Source of the DNA: Hyphomicrobiales bacterium
GTDB taxonomy: Bacteria > Pseudomonadota > Alphaproteobacteria > Rhizobiales > Rhizobiaceae
DNA: 64,000 nucleotides
Direction of reading: 5' to 3'
Assembly (NCBI GenBank): GCA_900466945.1
Contig: UBNV01000021.1
Span: forward strand, 124,001 to 188,000
In this document: piece by piece, positions 8,340 to 18,200 of the stretch
How the letters are laid out: each line of letters begins with the position of its first letter
How positions within the stretch are numbered: position 1 is the stretch's first letter
Made by a program: the position numbers and the translations under genes
The notes under the pieces: model-generated
Database searches by the model: none
What the model saw: only the letters and a program-made list of their open reading frames with translations
What the model was told of the DNA's origin: nothing

Positions 8340-9752
8340 ATGACCACCGTTTCCGACCTCTCCCCCACCAAGGCGAACAGCACAGCGTTGTCGCGCCGTT
8401 TCTACATCACGGCCTGGCGCTGGCATTTCTATGCCGGCCTCTATGTGGCCCCCTTCCTGGTCATGCTCGCCGTCACCGGCCTTATGATGCTTTGGACGGC
8501 GACGCTTTTCGGGCGCGACGGCGAGAGGACCTACATTGTTGAGCCCGGGGCCAGCATCGCCGCCGTCTCGGCCCAAGCCGAATCCGCCGTGCGCGAATTG
8601 CCGGGCCAGATCGTGCAATCCATCGCGCCCCGCACGCCCGAGCAGGCGGCGCTCTTCCGCGTCAATCAGGGCGAGGCCTCCTTCATGGTCGCCGTCGATC
8701 CGTACAAGGCCGAGGCCCTCGGCTATTGGCAGCGTCAGGTCGGTCTCTACGATCTCGCAAACGAAATCCACGGCACTCTTCTAATCGGCACGTTGGGAGA
8801 CCGTCTGATAGAAATCGCCGCCGGCTTCGGCATCGTTCTTGTCGTAACCGGCCTCTACCTCTGGTGGCCGCGTGACGGCCAGGGCTTCGGATCCGTCCTC
8901 GTCCCGCGGTTCTCGGCCAGGGGGCGCCAGTTGTGGAAGTCGCTGCATCTGACGACCGGCTTCTACGCCTCGATCTTCCTCGTCGTCTTCCTGATCTCGG
9001 GCCTGACCTGGGCCGGCATCTGGGGCGAGAAAATGACTCAGGCCTGGAGCACCTTCCCGGCGGAGAAGTGGGACAACGTCCCCCTGTCCGATCAAACCCA
9101 TGCCAGCATGAACCATGGCGATGTGAAGCAGGTGCCCTGGACGCTGGAACAGACCCCCCTTCCGGCCTCGGGATCGGACGCAGGCGTGTCCGGTACGCCG
9201 GAAGGCCAGCCTGTCACGCTCGATGCCATCGTCATGCTCGCCCGCACGCTGGGCTTCGACCAGCGCTTCCAGCTGGCTTTCCCCGGCGACGAAACGGCCG
9301 TCTGGACCATCTCCCGCGACACGATGAGCAATGACAGCGCCAACCCGCTTGACGATCGCACCGTGCATGTCGACCAATTTACCGGCCGCATCCTGGCCGA
9401 TGTCGGTTTTGGTGACTATGGCGCCGCCGGCAAGGCCATGGCCGCTGGCATCGCCTTCCACGAGGGCGACATGGGCCTCTGGAACCTGGTTCTCGTCAAT
9501 GTCTTCTGTCTGTCGATCATCTTCCTCTCGGTCAGCGGCTTCGTCATGTGGTGGAAGCGTCGCCCGAAGGGTGCCGCCCGTCTGGTGGCGCCGACCGTGG
9601 GTGAGCCCGGCCCCCTCTGGAAGACAGGCGCCTTGGTCATGCTGGCAACGGCTCTGCTCTTCCCGCTGTCGGGCGTCGTTCTCGTCGCGGTCCTTCTCCT
9701 CGATCTCCTTGTCTTCCGCCACATCACACCGCTGAAAAAGGCACTGAGCTGA
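8340..9752 (+). CDS. PepSY-associated transmembrane protein
   Basis: A 470-residue inner-membrane protein of the PepSY_TM/PiuB type. It opens with FYITAWRWHFYAGLYVAPF, the hallmark first helix with conserved W-R-W-H. Further helices lie at about 155-180, 205-225, 380-405 and 435-460, and a large periplasmic loop sits between the third and fourth. The His residues in the helices suggest haem or metal binding. Relatives are often iron-regulated and act with siderophore uptake or as ferric reductases; the precise role here is unknown. A Crp-Fnr gene lies directly upstream in the same orientation. A 13-bp hairpin follows the stop. Confidence 0.87.
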   Translation: MTTVSDLSPTKANSTALSRRFYITAWRWHFYAGLYVAPFLVMLAVTGLMMLWTATLFGRDGERTYIVEPGASIAAVSAQAESAVRELPGQIVQSIAPRTPEQAALFRVNQGEASFMVAVDPYKAEALGYWQRQVGLYDLANEIHGTLLIGTLGDRLIEIAAGFGIVLVVTGLYLWWPRDGQGFGSVLVPRFSARGRQLWKSLHLTTGFYASIFLVVFLISGLTWAGIWGEKMTQAWSTFPAEKWDNVPLSDQTHASMNHGDVKQVPWTLEQTPLPASGSDAGVSGTPEGQPVTLDAIVMLARTLGFDQRFQLAFPGDETAVWTISRDTMSNDSANPLDDRTVHVDQFTGRILADVGFGDYGAAGKAMAAGIAFHEGDMGLWNLVLVNVFCLSIIFLSVSGFVMWWKRRPKGAARLVAPTVGEPGPLWKTGALVMLATALLFPLSGVVLVAVLLLDLLVFRHITPLKKALS

Positions 9753-9758
9753 TAAAAC

Positions 9759-9787
9759 GGTGACGCCCCGGATGCCGGGGCGTCACC
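9759..9787 (+). terminator. Hairpin after the PepSY gene
   Basis: A perfect 13-bp stem, GGTGACGCCCCGG and its complement, with a 3-base loop ATG, starting 6 bases after the PepSY stop codon. It is followed by GCCTTCTC rather than a run of T, so it is a strong stem with a poor tail and termination may be partial. Confidence 0.6.
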
Positions 9788-9932
9788 GCCTTCTCGACGT
9801 GTTCCGCAAAAAAATTGGAACAATGGAACCGCTCCGACATTTGCAAACCATGTGACCGGTGTGCCGTCGATCGATGATCGGCGCGCCGGCACATTTGCGT
9901 TTGATCTTTCAACGGAGGTTTCAGCCCGGTTC

Positions 9933-11708
9933 ATGTGTGGCATTTGTGGAGAAGTGAGATTCGATGGCGTATCGCCGTCGGTAGCGGCAGTTTCGATCAT
10001 GGCGGACGTCTTGGCCCCACGCGGGCCGGATTCGGCCGGCGTGATGGTCAGAGGCAATGTCGGGCTCGGCCATCGACGATTGCGCATTCTCGACCTCTCC
10101 GACAAATCTCAGCAGCCGATGGTCGATCCCGACCTCGGCCTCTCGCTCGTCTTCAACGGCTGCATCTACAATTTCCGTGAACTGCGCGCAGAACTGCAGG
10201 CCAAGGGCTACCGATTCTTCTCAGACGGTGACACCGAAGTCATCCTCAAGGCTTGGCATGCCTGGGGCACGGACTGCGTCTCCCGCTTCCACGGCATGTT
10301 CGCCTTCGCCATCCACGAGCGCGACACCGGTCGCGTCGTCATGGCGCGCGACCGCTTCGGCATCAAGCCGCTCTATTTGGCCGAAATCTCCGGCGGCCTG
10401 CGCTTCGCTTCTTCGCTGCCAGCCCTCGTCAGGACCGGTGGTGTCGACACCGCGATCGATGTGACGGCCCTTCATCACTACATGACCTTCCACGCTGTCG
10501 TTCCGCCGCCGCGCACGATCTACAAGGGCGTGCGCAAGCTTCCCCCGGCGACGATCCGGGTCTACCGGCCCGATGGCAGCTTCGAGGACAAGCGCTATTG
10601 GGATCCAGCCTATACGCGCCGCGCCGAAGACGCACGTTTGAGCCGAGAGGACTGGCAGGAGCAATTGCTCGACGCCCTGCGTCTCGCCGTCAAGCGCCGG
10701 ATGATTGCCGACGTGCCCGTCGGCGTCCTGCTGTCAGGCGGTGTCGATTCCAGCCTGATCGTCGGCCTTCTGGCAGAAGCCGGCCAGACGGGCCTGATGA
10801 GCTTCTCCGTCGGTTTCGAGGAAGCCAATGGCGAAAAGGGCGACGAATTCGTCTATTCCGATCTGATCGCTGAGCGCTTCGGCACCGATCACCACAAGAT
10901 CTTCGTGCCCTCGGCCGATCTCATGGGCGCACTTCCCGGCACCATCGCCGCCATGTCCGAGCCCATGGTCTCCTATGACAATGTCGGCTTCTACCTTCTG
11001 TCGAAGGAAGTCTCGAAACACATCAAGGTCGTGCAGTCTGGCCAGGGCGCCGACGAGGTCTTTGGTGGCTATCACTGGTATCCGCCACTGGTCGGCTCCA
11101 CCGATGTCGTCGGCGATTACGGCCGCGCCTTCCGCGATCGCTCTCATGAAACGCTGACAACCCAGTTGCAGGATCGCTGGATTGCCGATCGAGACGTCAG
11201 CGGCGACCTGCTGCGCGAACATCTCCTGCGCTCCGGCGCTGATACCCCGGTCGATCAGGCGCTCCGCCTCGACAGCAACGTCATGCTGGTCGACGACCCG
11301 GTCAAGCGCGTCGACAACATGACCATGGCCTGGGGCCTGGAAGCCCGCGTGCCCTTCCTCGACCACGAACTGGTCGAACTCGCCGCCCGCATTCCGCCTG
11401 AGGAAAAGCTCCGCGACGGCGGCAAGGGCATCGTCAAGGATGTCGCCCGCAAGGTGATCCCCTCCGAGGTGATTGACCGCAAGAAGGGCTACTTCCCGGT
11501 ACCGCAGCTGAAATACATTGCCGGTCCCTATCTCGACATGCTCCGCGACGCCCTGTCGTCACAGGCTGCCCGCGAACGTGGCCTCTTCCGCCAGGATTAT
11601 ATCGATCGACTCGTGGCCGATCCCGCCTCGCATATCACGCCGCTGCAGGGCTCTGAACTCTGGCAGATCGGCCTTCTCGAAATGTGGTTGCAGGCTCAGG
11701 AGAACTGA
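9933..11708 (+). CDS. asnO: N-acetylglutaminylglutamine amidotransferase (asparagine synthetase-like)
   Basis: A 591-residue class II glutamine amidotransferase that makes the terminal amide of the osmoprotectant dipeptide N-acetylglutaminylglutamine amide (NAGGN). The start must be the ATG at 9933, because it exposes MCGICG with Cys2, the N-terminal nucleophile that hydrolyses glutamine. The C-terminal half is an asparagine-synthetase-type adenylating domain with the PP-loop SGGVDSS and QGADEVFGGY. It overlaps nothing and is followed 2 bases later by ngg, the same order as the asnO-ngg operon described in Sinorhizobium meliloti. Upstream, GGAAC-N16-CATT at about 9817 is a weak general-stress promoter candidate, one base off consensus. 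Confidence 0.95.
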   Translation: MCGICGEVRFDGVSPSVAAVSIMADVLAPRGPDSAGVMVRGNVGLGHRRLRILDLSDKSQQPMVDPDLGLSLVFNGCIYNFRELRAELQAKGYRFFSDGDTEVILKAWHAWGTDCVSRFHGMFAFAIHERDTGRVVMARDRFGIKPLYLAEISGGLRFASSLPALVRTGGVDTAIDVTALHHYMTFHAVVPPPRTIYKGVRKLPPATIRVYRPDGSFEDKRYWDPAYTRRAEDARLSREDWQEQLLDALRLAVKRRMIADVPVGVLLSGGVDSSLIVGLLAEAGQTGLMSFSVGFEEANGEKGDEFVYSDLIAERFGTDHHKIFVPSADLMGALPGTIAAMSEPMVSYDNVGFYLLSKEVSKHIKVVQSGQGADEVFGGYHWYPPLVGSTDVVGDYGRAFRDRSHETLTTQLQDRWIADRDVSGDLLREHLLRSGADTPVDQALRLDSNVMLVDDPVKRVDNMTMAWGLEARVPFLDHELVELAARIPPEEKLRDGGKGIVKDVARKVIPSEVIDRKKGYFPVPQLKYIAGPYLDMLRDALSSQAARERGLFRQDYIDRLVADPASHITPLQGSELWQIGLLEMWLQAQEN

Positions 11709-11709
11709 C

Positions 11710-13515
11710 GTGAGCAAGGCCGAGAAGAAGATCGTCACCCAGTCGCGCAAGGCGCGTCGTGGCAATGCGCTATCGCATAGGTTGACGCGCCTGCGCACAC
11801 CCGGCAGCGGCAGCCACGGGACAACCAGCCGGCCCTCGGAAACGGAGGGCCCAAACCGCAACATCGCTCTCGATTGCGGCTGGGGGCGTCTACTCTTCAC
11901 TCCGACCTTTGACCGCTATCAGGACCTGCTCGATGCGCTCCGCGAGGAGGCCCCCGACACGCGCGACATCGCCTTTCACGTCGGCGATCCCCATGTCCTG
12001 CTCGCCCAGGCGCCGCAGGAGATCTTCCTCGATCCGTCCCACACCTTCCGCCTCGATCTCTCCACCTATCGCGCCGGAGGCCGCCGTCCGAAGGGCGTCA
12101 CCTTCAGACGCTTTTCCTCCGAGAGCGATGCGGCGGGCATCAACGCGGTCTATGCCAGCTGCGGCATGGTCCAGGTGCGCGAGGACTTCTTTACCGGCGA
12201 GCGCGACAACCGCCCGGTCACCTATTTCGTCGCCCAGGACGATCTGACCGGCGAGATCGTCGGAACCGTCACCGGCATCGATCATCATCGCCTCTTCGAT
12301 GATCCGGAGCGCGGCGCCTCGCTCTGGTGTCTCGCCGTCCACCCGCAAGCCCGCCAGCCGGGCATCGGCGAAGGCCTGGTGCGCATCCTCGCCGAACTTT
12401 TCCAGGCCCGCGGCCTCGCTTATCTCGAACTCTCCGTCCTGCACGACAATGACAAGGCGATCGGTCTTTACGAGAAGCTCGGCTTCCGCCGGGTGCCGCT
12501 GTTTGCCGTCAAGCGCAAGAATGCCATCAACGAGAAGTTCTTTGCCCAGCCGGTCGAGGGCTATGAGGCGCTCAACCCCTATGCCCGCCTGATCGTCGAC
12601 GAAGCGCTCCGCCGCGGCATCCATGTTGAGGTGACCGATCCAGAAGGTGGCTTCTTCCGGCTGAACCATGGCGGCCGCAGCATCCATTGCCGCGAGAGCC
12701 TTTCGGATCTCACCTCTTCGGTCGCCATGTCGATCTGCGACGACAAGGCCGTCACCCGCCGCTTCGCTGAGGCGGCCGGTCTGAGCGTCCCCGCACAGCT
12801 CTCCGCTGATGCCTCGGACACCGAAAAGCAAGCTTTCCTGGAAAAACACGGCAAGCTGGTCGTGAAACCCGCACGCGGCGAACAGGGTCGGGGCATTTCG
12901 GTCGGCGTCTCCTCGATGGACGCCCTGCACTCCGCCATCCGTATGGCCCGCCAGGTCTGCGACCGCGTGCTTCTGGAAGCCTGCTTCGAAGGCGAGGACC
13001 TGCGCCTCGTCGTCATCGACTACAAGCTCGTCGCCGCCGCCGTCCGTCGCCCGCCCCGCGTTGTCGGCGATGGCCGTTCACCCATCCGCAAGCTGATCGA
13101 ACAACAGTCCCGCCGCCGCGCTGCCGCAACCGGCGGTGAAAGCCGCATTCCTGTTGATGCCGAGACGAAACGTTGCCTCGCTGAACAGGACCTCGATCTC
13201 GACAGCGTGTTGGAAGAAGGCCGAGAGATCACCGTCCGCAAGGCCGCCAATCTCCACACTGGCGGCACGATCCACGACGTCACCGCAACCGTTCATCCCG
13301 ACCTCGTCGATGCCGCCTGCCGGATCGCCAAGGCCATCAAGATCCCCGTCGTTGGCATCGATTTCATGGTCCATGATCCCGCAAAGCCGGACTATATCTT
13401 CATTGAAGCCAACGAGCGGCCCGGGCTTGCCAATCACGAGCCCCAGCCAACGGCCGAATGTTTCATCCAGCTTTTGTTTCCCGGCAGCCGCGCCCGTGAG
13501 CGTCGCAACGGCTGA
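11710..13515 (+). CDS. ngg: N-acetylglutaminylglutamine synthetase (GNAT + ATP-grasp)
   Basis: A 601-residue bifunctional enzyme that condenses two glutamines and acetylates the product, the first part of NAGGN synthesis. A GNAT acetyltransferase domain lies at about residues 135-290 (LAVHPQARQPGIGEGLVRIL and ELSVLHDNDKAIGLYEKLGF). An ATP-grasp ligase domain lies at about 300-590 (LVVKPARGEQGRGISVGV, VGIDFMVHD, IFIEANERPGL). The GTG start at 11710 follows the asnO stop by one base, implying translational coupling. The third gene often found with this pair in other bacteria, an M42-family peptidase, is absent. NAGGN accumulates in the cytoplasm under osmotic stress. Confidence 0.94.
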   Translation: MSKAEKKIVTQSRKARRGNALSHRLTRLRTPGSGSHGTTSRPSETEGPNRNIALDCGWGRLLFTPTFDRYQDLLDALREEAPDTRDIAFHVGDPHVLLAQAPQEIFLDPSHTFRLDLSTYRAGGRRPKGVTFRRFSSESDAAGINAVYASCGMVQVREDFFTGERDNRPVTYFVAQDDLTGEIVGTVTGIDHHRLFDDPERGASLWCLAVHPQARQPGIGEGLVRILAELFQARGLAYLELSVLHDNDKAIGLYEKLGFRRVPLFAVKRKNAINEKFFAQPVEGYEALNPYARLIVDEALRRGIHVEVTDPEGGFFRLNHGGRSIHCRESLSDLTSSVAMSICDDKAVTRRFAEAAGLSVPAQLSADASDTEKQAFLEKHGKLVVKPARGEQGRGISVGVSSMDALHSAIRMARQVCDRVLLEACFEGEDLRLVVIDYKLVAAAVRRPPRVVGDGRSPIRKLIEQQSRRRAAATGGESRIPVDAETKRCLAEQDLDLDSVLEEGREITVRKAANLHTGGTIHDVTATVHPDLVDAACRIAKAIKIPVVGIDFMVHDPAKPDYIFIEANERPGLANHEPQPTAECFIQLLFPGSRARERRNG

Positions 13516-13549
13516 CGACAGGCGCAATCGATAAAGACCCAAAGAAGAA

Positions 13550-13576
13550 GGGCGGCATTCCGGTGCCGCCCTTTTT
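13550..13576 (+). terminator. Rho-independent terminator of asnO-ngg
   Basis: An 8-bp stem GGGCGGCA/TGCCGCCC with loop TTCCGG, followed by TTTTT, 34 bases after the ngg stop. The convergent gene at 13598 ends just beyond it. Confidence 0.9.
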
Positions 13577-13597
13577 CTTTTGGGGCTCTCATCGCGG

Positions 13598-14590
13598 CTA
13601 CTGCGACTCGCCAATCGTGTCCGCCATATGCGCGCCCCGACGTCCCATCGGCTCTGCCGGTCCCGTCGTCGTGTCAACTGCCGTCTGATGTTCGAGCTCC
13701 GCATTCAGCATGGCCCCGACGATCAGGATCACCACCGACAACCAGGTCCAGAACATGAAGGCGATAAATGTGCCGAGCGCGCCGTAGGTCGCGTTGTAGT
13801 CGGCGAAATTTTCCAGGTAGAAGGAGAAGCCGAGCGACATGATCATCCAGATGAGCGAACTCAGCAAAGTGCCCCAGGTCAGCCATCGCAGTTGGGCGTT
13901 CTCGCGGCTCGGCCCATAACGATAGATCATCGCAGACCCCAGCCAGATCACGCTGATCAGGATCGGCCAGCGGATAAACCCGACAATCATCTCGGCCCGC
14001 GCCGAAATGAAGATGACCGACATGATCAGCGGCAGAATTGCGAGTGCCGTGACGACGACGGCGAGAACGGCCATGGCGCCAAGTGTAAATGCGACGGCCA
14101 GAAGCGTAGTATGGACGAAGCCGCGTTTCTCCTGTTCCTCATAGGCAATGTTCATGGCCTCGAAGAGCGCCAGCATCCCGTTGCGGGCACTGAACAGCGA
14201 TACGCCAAGACCGACGAGAAAACCCGTGCTCAAGGTGCTGTTGTTTTCGTCGGCCAGTGCCTGCAACTGACCCAGGATCATCGCGACCCCATCGGCCGGC
14301 AGCAGTTCAGAGAGAAAATCGAGCCGTCCGGCAATCGTGGTCGGATCGGCAATCAGGCCGTACAGCGACACCAGCGCGGCCAAACCGGGAAACAGCGATA
14401 GCATCACGTAGAAGGATACGCCTGCTGCAGCGAGCGTGACCCGGTCGGACGTCAGCCGCGACAGCAGCCTCAGTGATACGTCCCACAAGCCACGTACCGG
14501 AATGTCACCGGGACTGCGGGCATCTCGCCCCCGTTCGTCGCGGACATGGGAGGCGGTGAGGGGCGGGGATGAACGTGTCGCTGGCGGCAT
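13598..14590 (-). CDS. YihY/virulence factor BrkB family membrane protein
   Basis: A 330-residue inner-membrane protein of the YihY/BrkB (formerly called RNase BN-like) family. The family core is evident: RLTSDRVTLAAAGVSFYVML early, AARNGMLALFEAMNIAYEE-type helix in the middle, and FADYNATYGALGTFIAFMFW near residue 265. About six membrane helices are predicted. The function of the family is not settled; transport has been suggested. The start is the ATG at 14590, preceded by AAGGAG at ideal spacing; an upstream ATG at 14626 lacks such a site. It stands alone, convergent with ngg. Confidence 0.9.
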   Translation of the reverse strand: MPPATRSSPPLTASHVRDERGRDARSPGDIPVRGLWDVSLRLLSRLTSDRVTLAAAGVSFYVMLSLFPGLAALVSLYGLIADPTTIAGRLDFLSELLPADGVAMILGQLQALADENNSTLSTGFLVGLGVSLFSARNGMLALFEAMNIAYEEQEKRGFVHTTLLAVAFTLGAMAVLAVVVTALAILPLIMSVIFISARAEMIVGFIRWPILISVIWLGSAMIYRYGPSRENAQLRWLTWGTLLSSLIWMIMSLGFSFYLENFADYNATYGALGTFIAFMFWTWLSVVILIVGAMLNAELEHQTAVDTTTGPAEPMGRRGAHMADTIGESQ

Positions 14591-14663
14591 GTCGGGCTCC
14601 TTGTTGTCGGGGAAACTGGTCCGCATGCCGGCATGTTCCCTGACGCGATGAGAGAGACCGGGC

Positions 14664-14689
14664 GGAACCCTATCCGGCCGAGATCGGTT
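14664..14689 (+). promoter_or_regulatory. Possible EcfG-type promoter
   Basis: GGAAC, 17 bases, then GGTT. It matches the general-stress consensus GGAAC-N16/17-CGTT except for one base. It lies 31 bases upstream of the small gene at 14721, so placement is sensible. Weaker than the match at 5637. Confidence 0.4.
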
Positions 14690-14720
14690 GGAGATCCGAG
14701 TGTTTCACAGGGAGAAGACA

Positions 14721-15176
14721 ATGTCCGACGATACCGATCGCGAAATGCCGAACAGCCAGCGGCCGCAGGACGCCGATCCTCGTCTGGCCCAGCCCGTCGA
14801 GGTGGCCGCCCGCCGGTCGGACGCGGCCGTTGCCGAACATGGCATGTCAAAGGGCGATGAACGGCTCAACATCTACCGGTTGGAACCCATCGCCGAACCG
14901 GACGATCCGCGTTGGGACAATGCCCCTGGCCATGGTGTGGTAACGGTCGCCGCCCGCTCCTCGGGCGATGCTCGCCTCGTCGCTGCCTCGCAGGAGCTGG
15001 ACTACATGGAGATCGACGCCAAGCCTGCCGAGGATGTGACCACCGGCATGGCGAGTGCCTTCCGCTCGGAGAAACTCTACACGGTCATCGAGATCGCGCG
15101 TGACAGGCAGGGTCTCACCCGCGGCCTCCTTGAAGGCGAGATCGGCATCGACACGATCAAACCCGTCCAGATCTGA
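14721..15176 (+). CDS. Hypothetical protein, rhizobial type
   Basis: A 151-residue soluble protein with no recognisable domain. The first ~60 residues are polar and low in hydrophobics (probably disordered), and the remainder (from NIYRLEPIAEPDDPRWDN onward) has mixed alpha/beta composition. The start is the ATG at 14721 with GGGAGAAGACA upstream. An EcfG-like promoter precedes it, which would fit a stress protein, but no function can be named. Confidence 0.65.
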   Translation: MSDDTDREMPNSQRPQDADPRLAQPVEVAARRSDAAVAEHGMSKGDERLNIYRLEPIAEPDDPRWDNAPGHGVVTVAARSSGDARLVAASQELDYMEIDAKPAEDVTTGMASAFRSEKLYTVIEIARDRQGLTRGLLEGEIGIDTIKPVQI

Positions 15177-15219
15177 AAGCTGGACGGCATCGAGCAAAAA
15201 ACGCCTCCGCGTCTGTGAT

Positions 15220-15250
15220 GCGGTCGAGGCCTTGCATCGACCTCGACCGC
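15220..15250. terminator. Hairpin between convergent genes
   Basis: A perfect 10-bp stem GCGGTCGAGG/CCTCGACCGC with an 11-base loop, between the end of the hypothetical gene at 15176 and the end of the ftsK-like gene at 15262. On the minus strand, TTTTTT follows about 20 bases later, after a short ACGC/GCGT stem. It probably serves as terminator for the ftsK-like gene. Confidence 0.45.
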
Positions 15251-15261
15251 CTGAGAAGACG

Positions 15262-18200
15262 TCAGCCCTCGAAATCGCCCTCGGCATTCACCTCGCGCCC
15301 GCCGACGATGATCGCCCGCTTGCCGACATGGTTGGCAGCACCGACGATGCCTTCCTGTTCCATGCGTTCGACCAGCGAGGCGGCCTTGTTGTAGCCGATC
15401 GAAAGGCGGCGCTGGATATAGGATGTCGAGCACTTCTTGTCGCGTAGCACCACCTTGACCGCCTTGTCGTAAAGGTCGTTGCCGTCCTCTTCGCCCATGG
15501 CGCTCTTGTCGAAGACGGCCACGTCCTCTTCCGGCTCGTCTTCCACTTCATCGGCATCTTCGGTCACGGTGCCCAGATAATCCGGACGTCCCTGCATCTT
15601 CAGATGCGCGACCACCTTCTCGACTTCCTCGTCGGAAACGAAGGGGCCATGCACCCGGGCAATGCGCCCGCCGCCGACCATGTGCAGCATGTCGCCCTGG
15701 CCGAGCAGGTGTTCGGCACCCGGTTCACCGAGAATGGTGCGGCTGTCTATCTTCGAGGTTACCTGGAAGGAGACGCGGGTGGGGAAGTTGGCCTTGATCG
15801 TGCCGGTGATGACGTCGACCGAGGGACGCTGGGTCGCCATGATCAGGTGGATGCCCGCCGCACGCGCCATCTGCGCCAGCCGCTGGATCGCCCCTTCGAT
15901 TTCCTTGCCGGCCACCATCATCAGGTCGGCCATCTCGTCGACCACGACGACGATGTACGGCATCGGCGAAAGGTCGAGCTCCTGGTCCTCATAGACGATC
16001 TCGCCGCTCTGACGGTCGAACCCGGTCTGGACGCTGACGGTGATCGTTTCGCCCTTCTCGCGCGCCTGGGCCGCGCGGGCATTGTAGCCGTCGATATTGC
16101 GAACGCCGAGGCGGCTCATCTTGCGATAGCGATCCTCCATCTCGCGCACCGCCCATTTCAGCGCCATCACGGCCTTCTTCGGATCGGTGACGACGGGCGT
16201 GAGCAGATGTGGGATACCGTCATAGACGGAAAGCTCCAGCATCTTCGGATCGACCATGATCAAGCGGCATTCGTCCGGCCGGAAGCGGTAGAGCAGCGAC
16301 AGGATCATCGTGTTGATCGCCACCGACTTGCCCGAACCGGTGGTGCCGGCCACGAGCAGATGCGGCATCTTTGCGAGTTCTGCGATCACGGGCTCGCCAC
16401 CGATCGTCTTGCCCAGGCAAACCGGCAGCTTGTAGCGCGTCTCGGCATAATCGGGCGTCTCGATCAGCTCGCGCAGATAGACCGTCTCACGAACCGGGTT
16501 CGGCAATTCGATGCCGATCACATTGCGACCGGGCACGACAGCGACACGGGCGGACAAGGCCGACATCGACCGGGCGATATCGTCGGAGAGGCCAATGACG
16601 CGGGAGGACTTCACCCCCGGCGCCGGCTCGAACTCATAGAGAGTGACAACCGGGCCGGGGCGCACATCGATCACTTCGCCCTTGATGCCGAAATCTTCGA
16701 GCACGCTTTCCAGCAATCCCGCGCTCTGTTCCAGCGCCTCCGCCGTCATCGTGACGCCGGTCTGGACTGGCGGCATCTGCAGGAAGTCCAGATAAGGAAG
16801 CTCGTATTCGCCTTCGCCAAGCGCTTCCTGCGCCTTGAACAGCGGCTGACGTGGCAATGCGGCGGAGACCGGGACGATGGACGCGTGGCCTGCCTGAACG
16901 GCCGACGGTACGGCAAGTTCGAGCGGCGCAACCGTCTCCGTGGTCACCTGGGCCGGCGGCAAGGCAAAGGTCGCCGCCGTAACGTCGCGACGGGCGACTT
17001 CCCGGTAGAGTGCCACGACCGATCCGGGCGTTGCCTCGAAAGCCGGCTTGCGCGGGATGGCCCCAACGAACTGGACGTTTGTTGCAAGCGCGTCAGGCCG
17101 ATAACGCACCACTTCGGCGCGCGCGGCAGGCGCTGCCCGCGGGGTCGGCGTCGGAATGGTCCGGGCAGGTTGGGAAACAGACGGTGCAACCGTCTGGCGG
17201 GTGGCTGGCAAACGAACCTGTGTAAACGCCGGTGAAACGACGGGCCGCACCATTTTGATGTCCCCAGGCATCTCCACCGGCTCGATCATCGCCTCGAAGA
17301 AGATATGATCGGACAGTAGCGCTGCGATCGGCAGCCTCTCCGGCTTCGCCGCGGGTTCCCCGACCTGAGAAGCGACCGATGCATGACCTTCAGGCAGCCG
17401 GGTTGCGGGAGCCGTCATCTGTGCCCAGGCAGCAAAGCCGGACGGGGCTTGTGGCGTGACCGCCGTCGCCGCTGCGGGAGGCTGGGTCGGGACGGGTCCC
17501 GGCGCGGTTTGAACCGGCGTCCGCAGGAAAGCGTTGCGCACCATCGGCGCGCGTGTGGTCTGGGCCGATTGCTGGGCCGCCAGACGCGCGGCCTCGGCCT
17601 GCTGTGCTAGCGAACGCTGCAGATGCGGTGGCACCGAAGCCTCGTTCGTCGGACGCTGAGCCGCGCTCACGGTCGCGGCCTGAGTGCTCGCGAGCACGCT
17701 GCGCATGCCCTGAACCAGCGGTGCCGGCCGCATGGTTTGCGGCGCTGGTCCGATCTCGCTGCCGGCACCATCGGCAATCGATGCTTCCCAAGCGGCCTGC
17801 TCGGCCTGCTGGCGTGCCAGTTCGCGGCGGAGCTTGTAAGTCAGTGCCCGTGCGCCGATGGCGTCCGGCGGCTGAGGAAGCGTGACGGACGCCGGCACCC
17901 GCGGCGTTGGTGGTTGCGGCGTAGGCACGGCAGCGCCCGTGCGCGGCAGCCCGGCAAAGGGCACGCCGGGCGTTGGGGAGGCCGTTCGCGCGGGAGGCTT
18001 TGGGGTGGACACGTGATGCCGCGTCGGCTGTGCCGTTGGCGCGGGTTGCGGCTGCAGGGCTTGCTGGACGGGGATCGTCCGCGCCGGAGTGCCAGCGGGA
18101 GTGCTGACAAACGTCTTCGTCGGCGTGCCGGCCGACTGGGCGAGGGCGTTTGCCTCCGCCTCGGACTTGGTGGGCGCGCGGTCCGGCGTGCGGGTGAAGC

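Noticed and set aside
9817-9841. GGAAC-N16-CATT before asnO as a general-stress promoter
   Set aside because: One mismatch in the key downstream box and about 90 bases from the start; a GGAAC duplicate nearby also lacks a partner. Kept only as a comment.
9901-9915. FNR-type box near asnO (TTGAT followed by CAAC)
   Set aside because: Second half-site does not match ATCAA; no symmetrical site.
15604-17235. A 543-codon open frame antisense to the ftsK-like gene
   Set aside because: Lies wholly opposite conserved motor sequence; the product is rich in Arg/His/Asp without any fold. High-GC antisense shadow.
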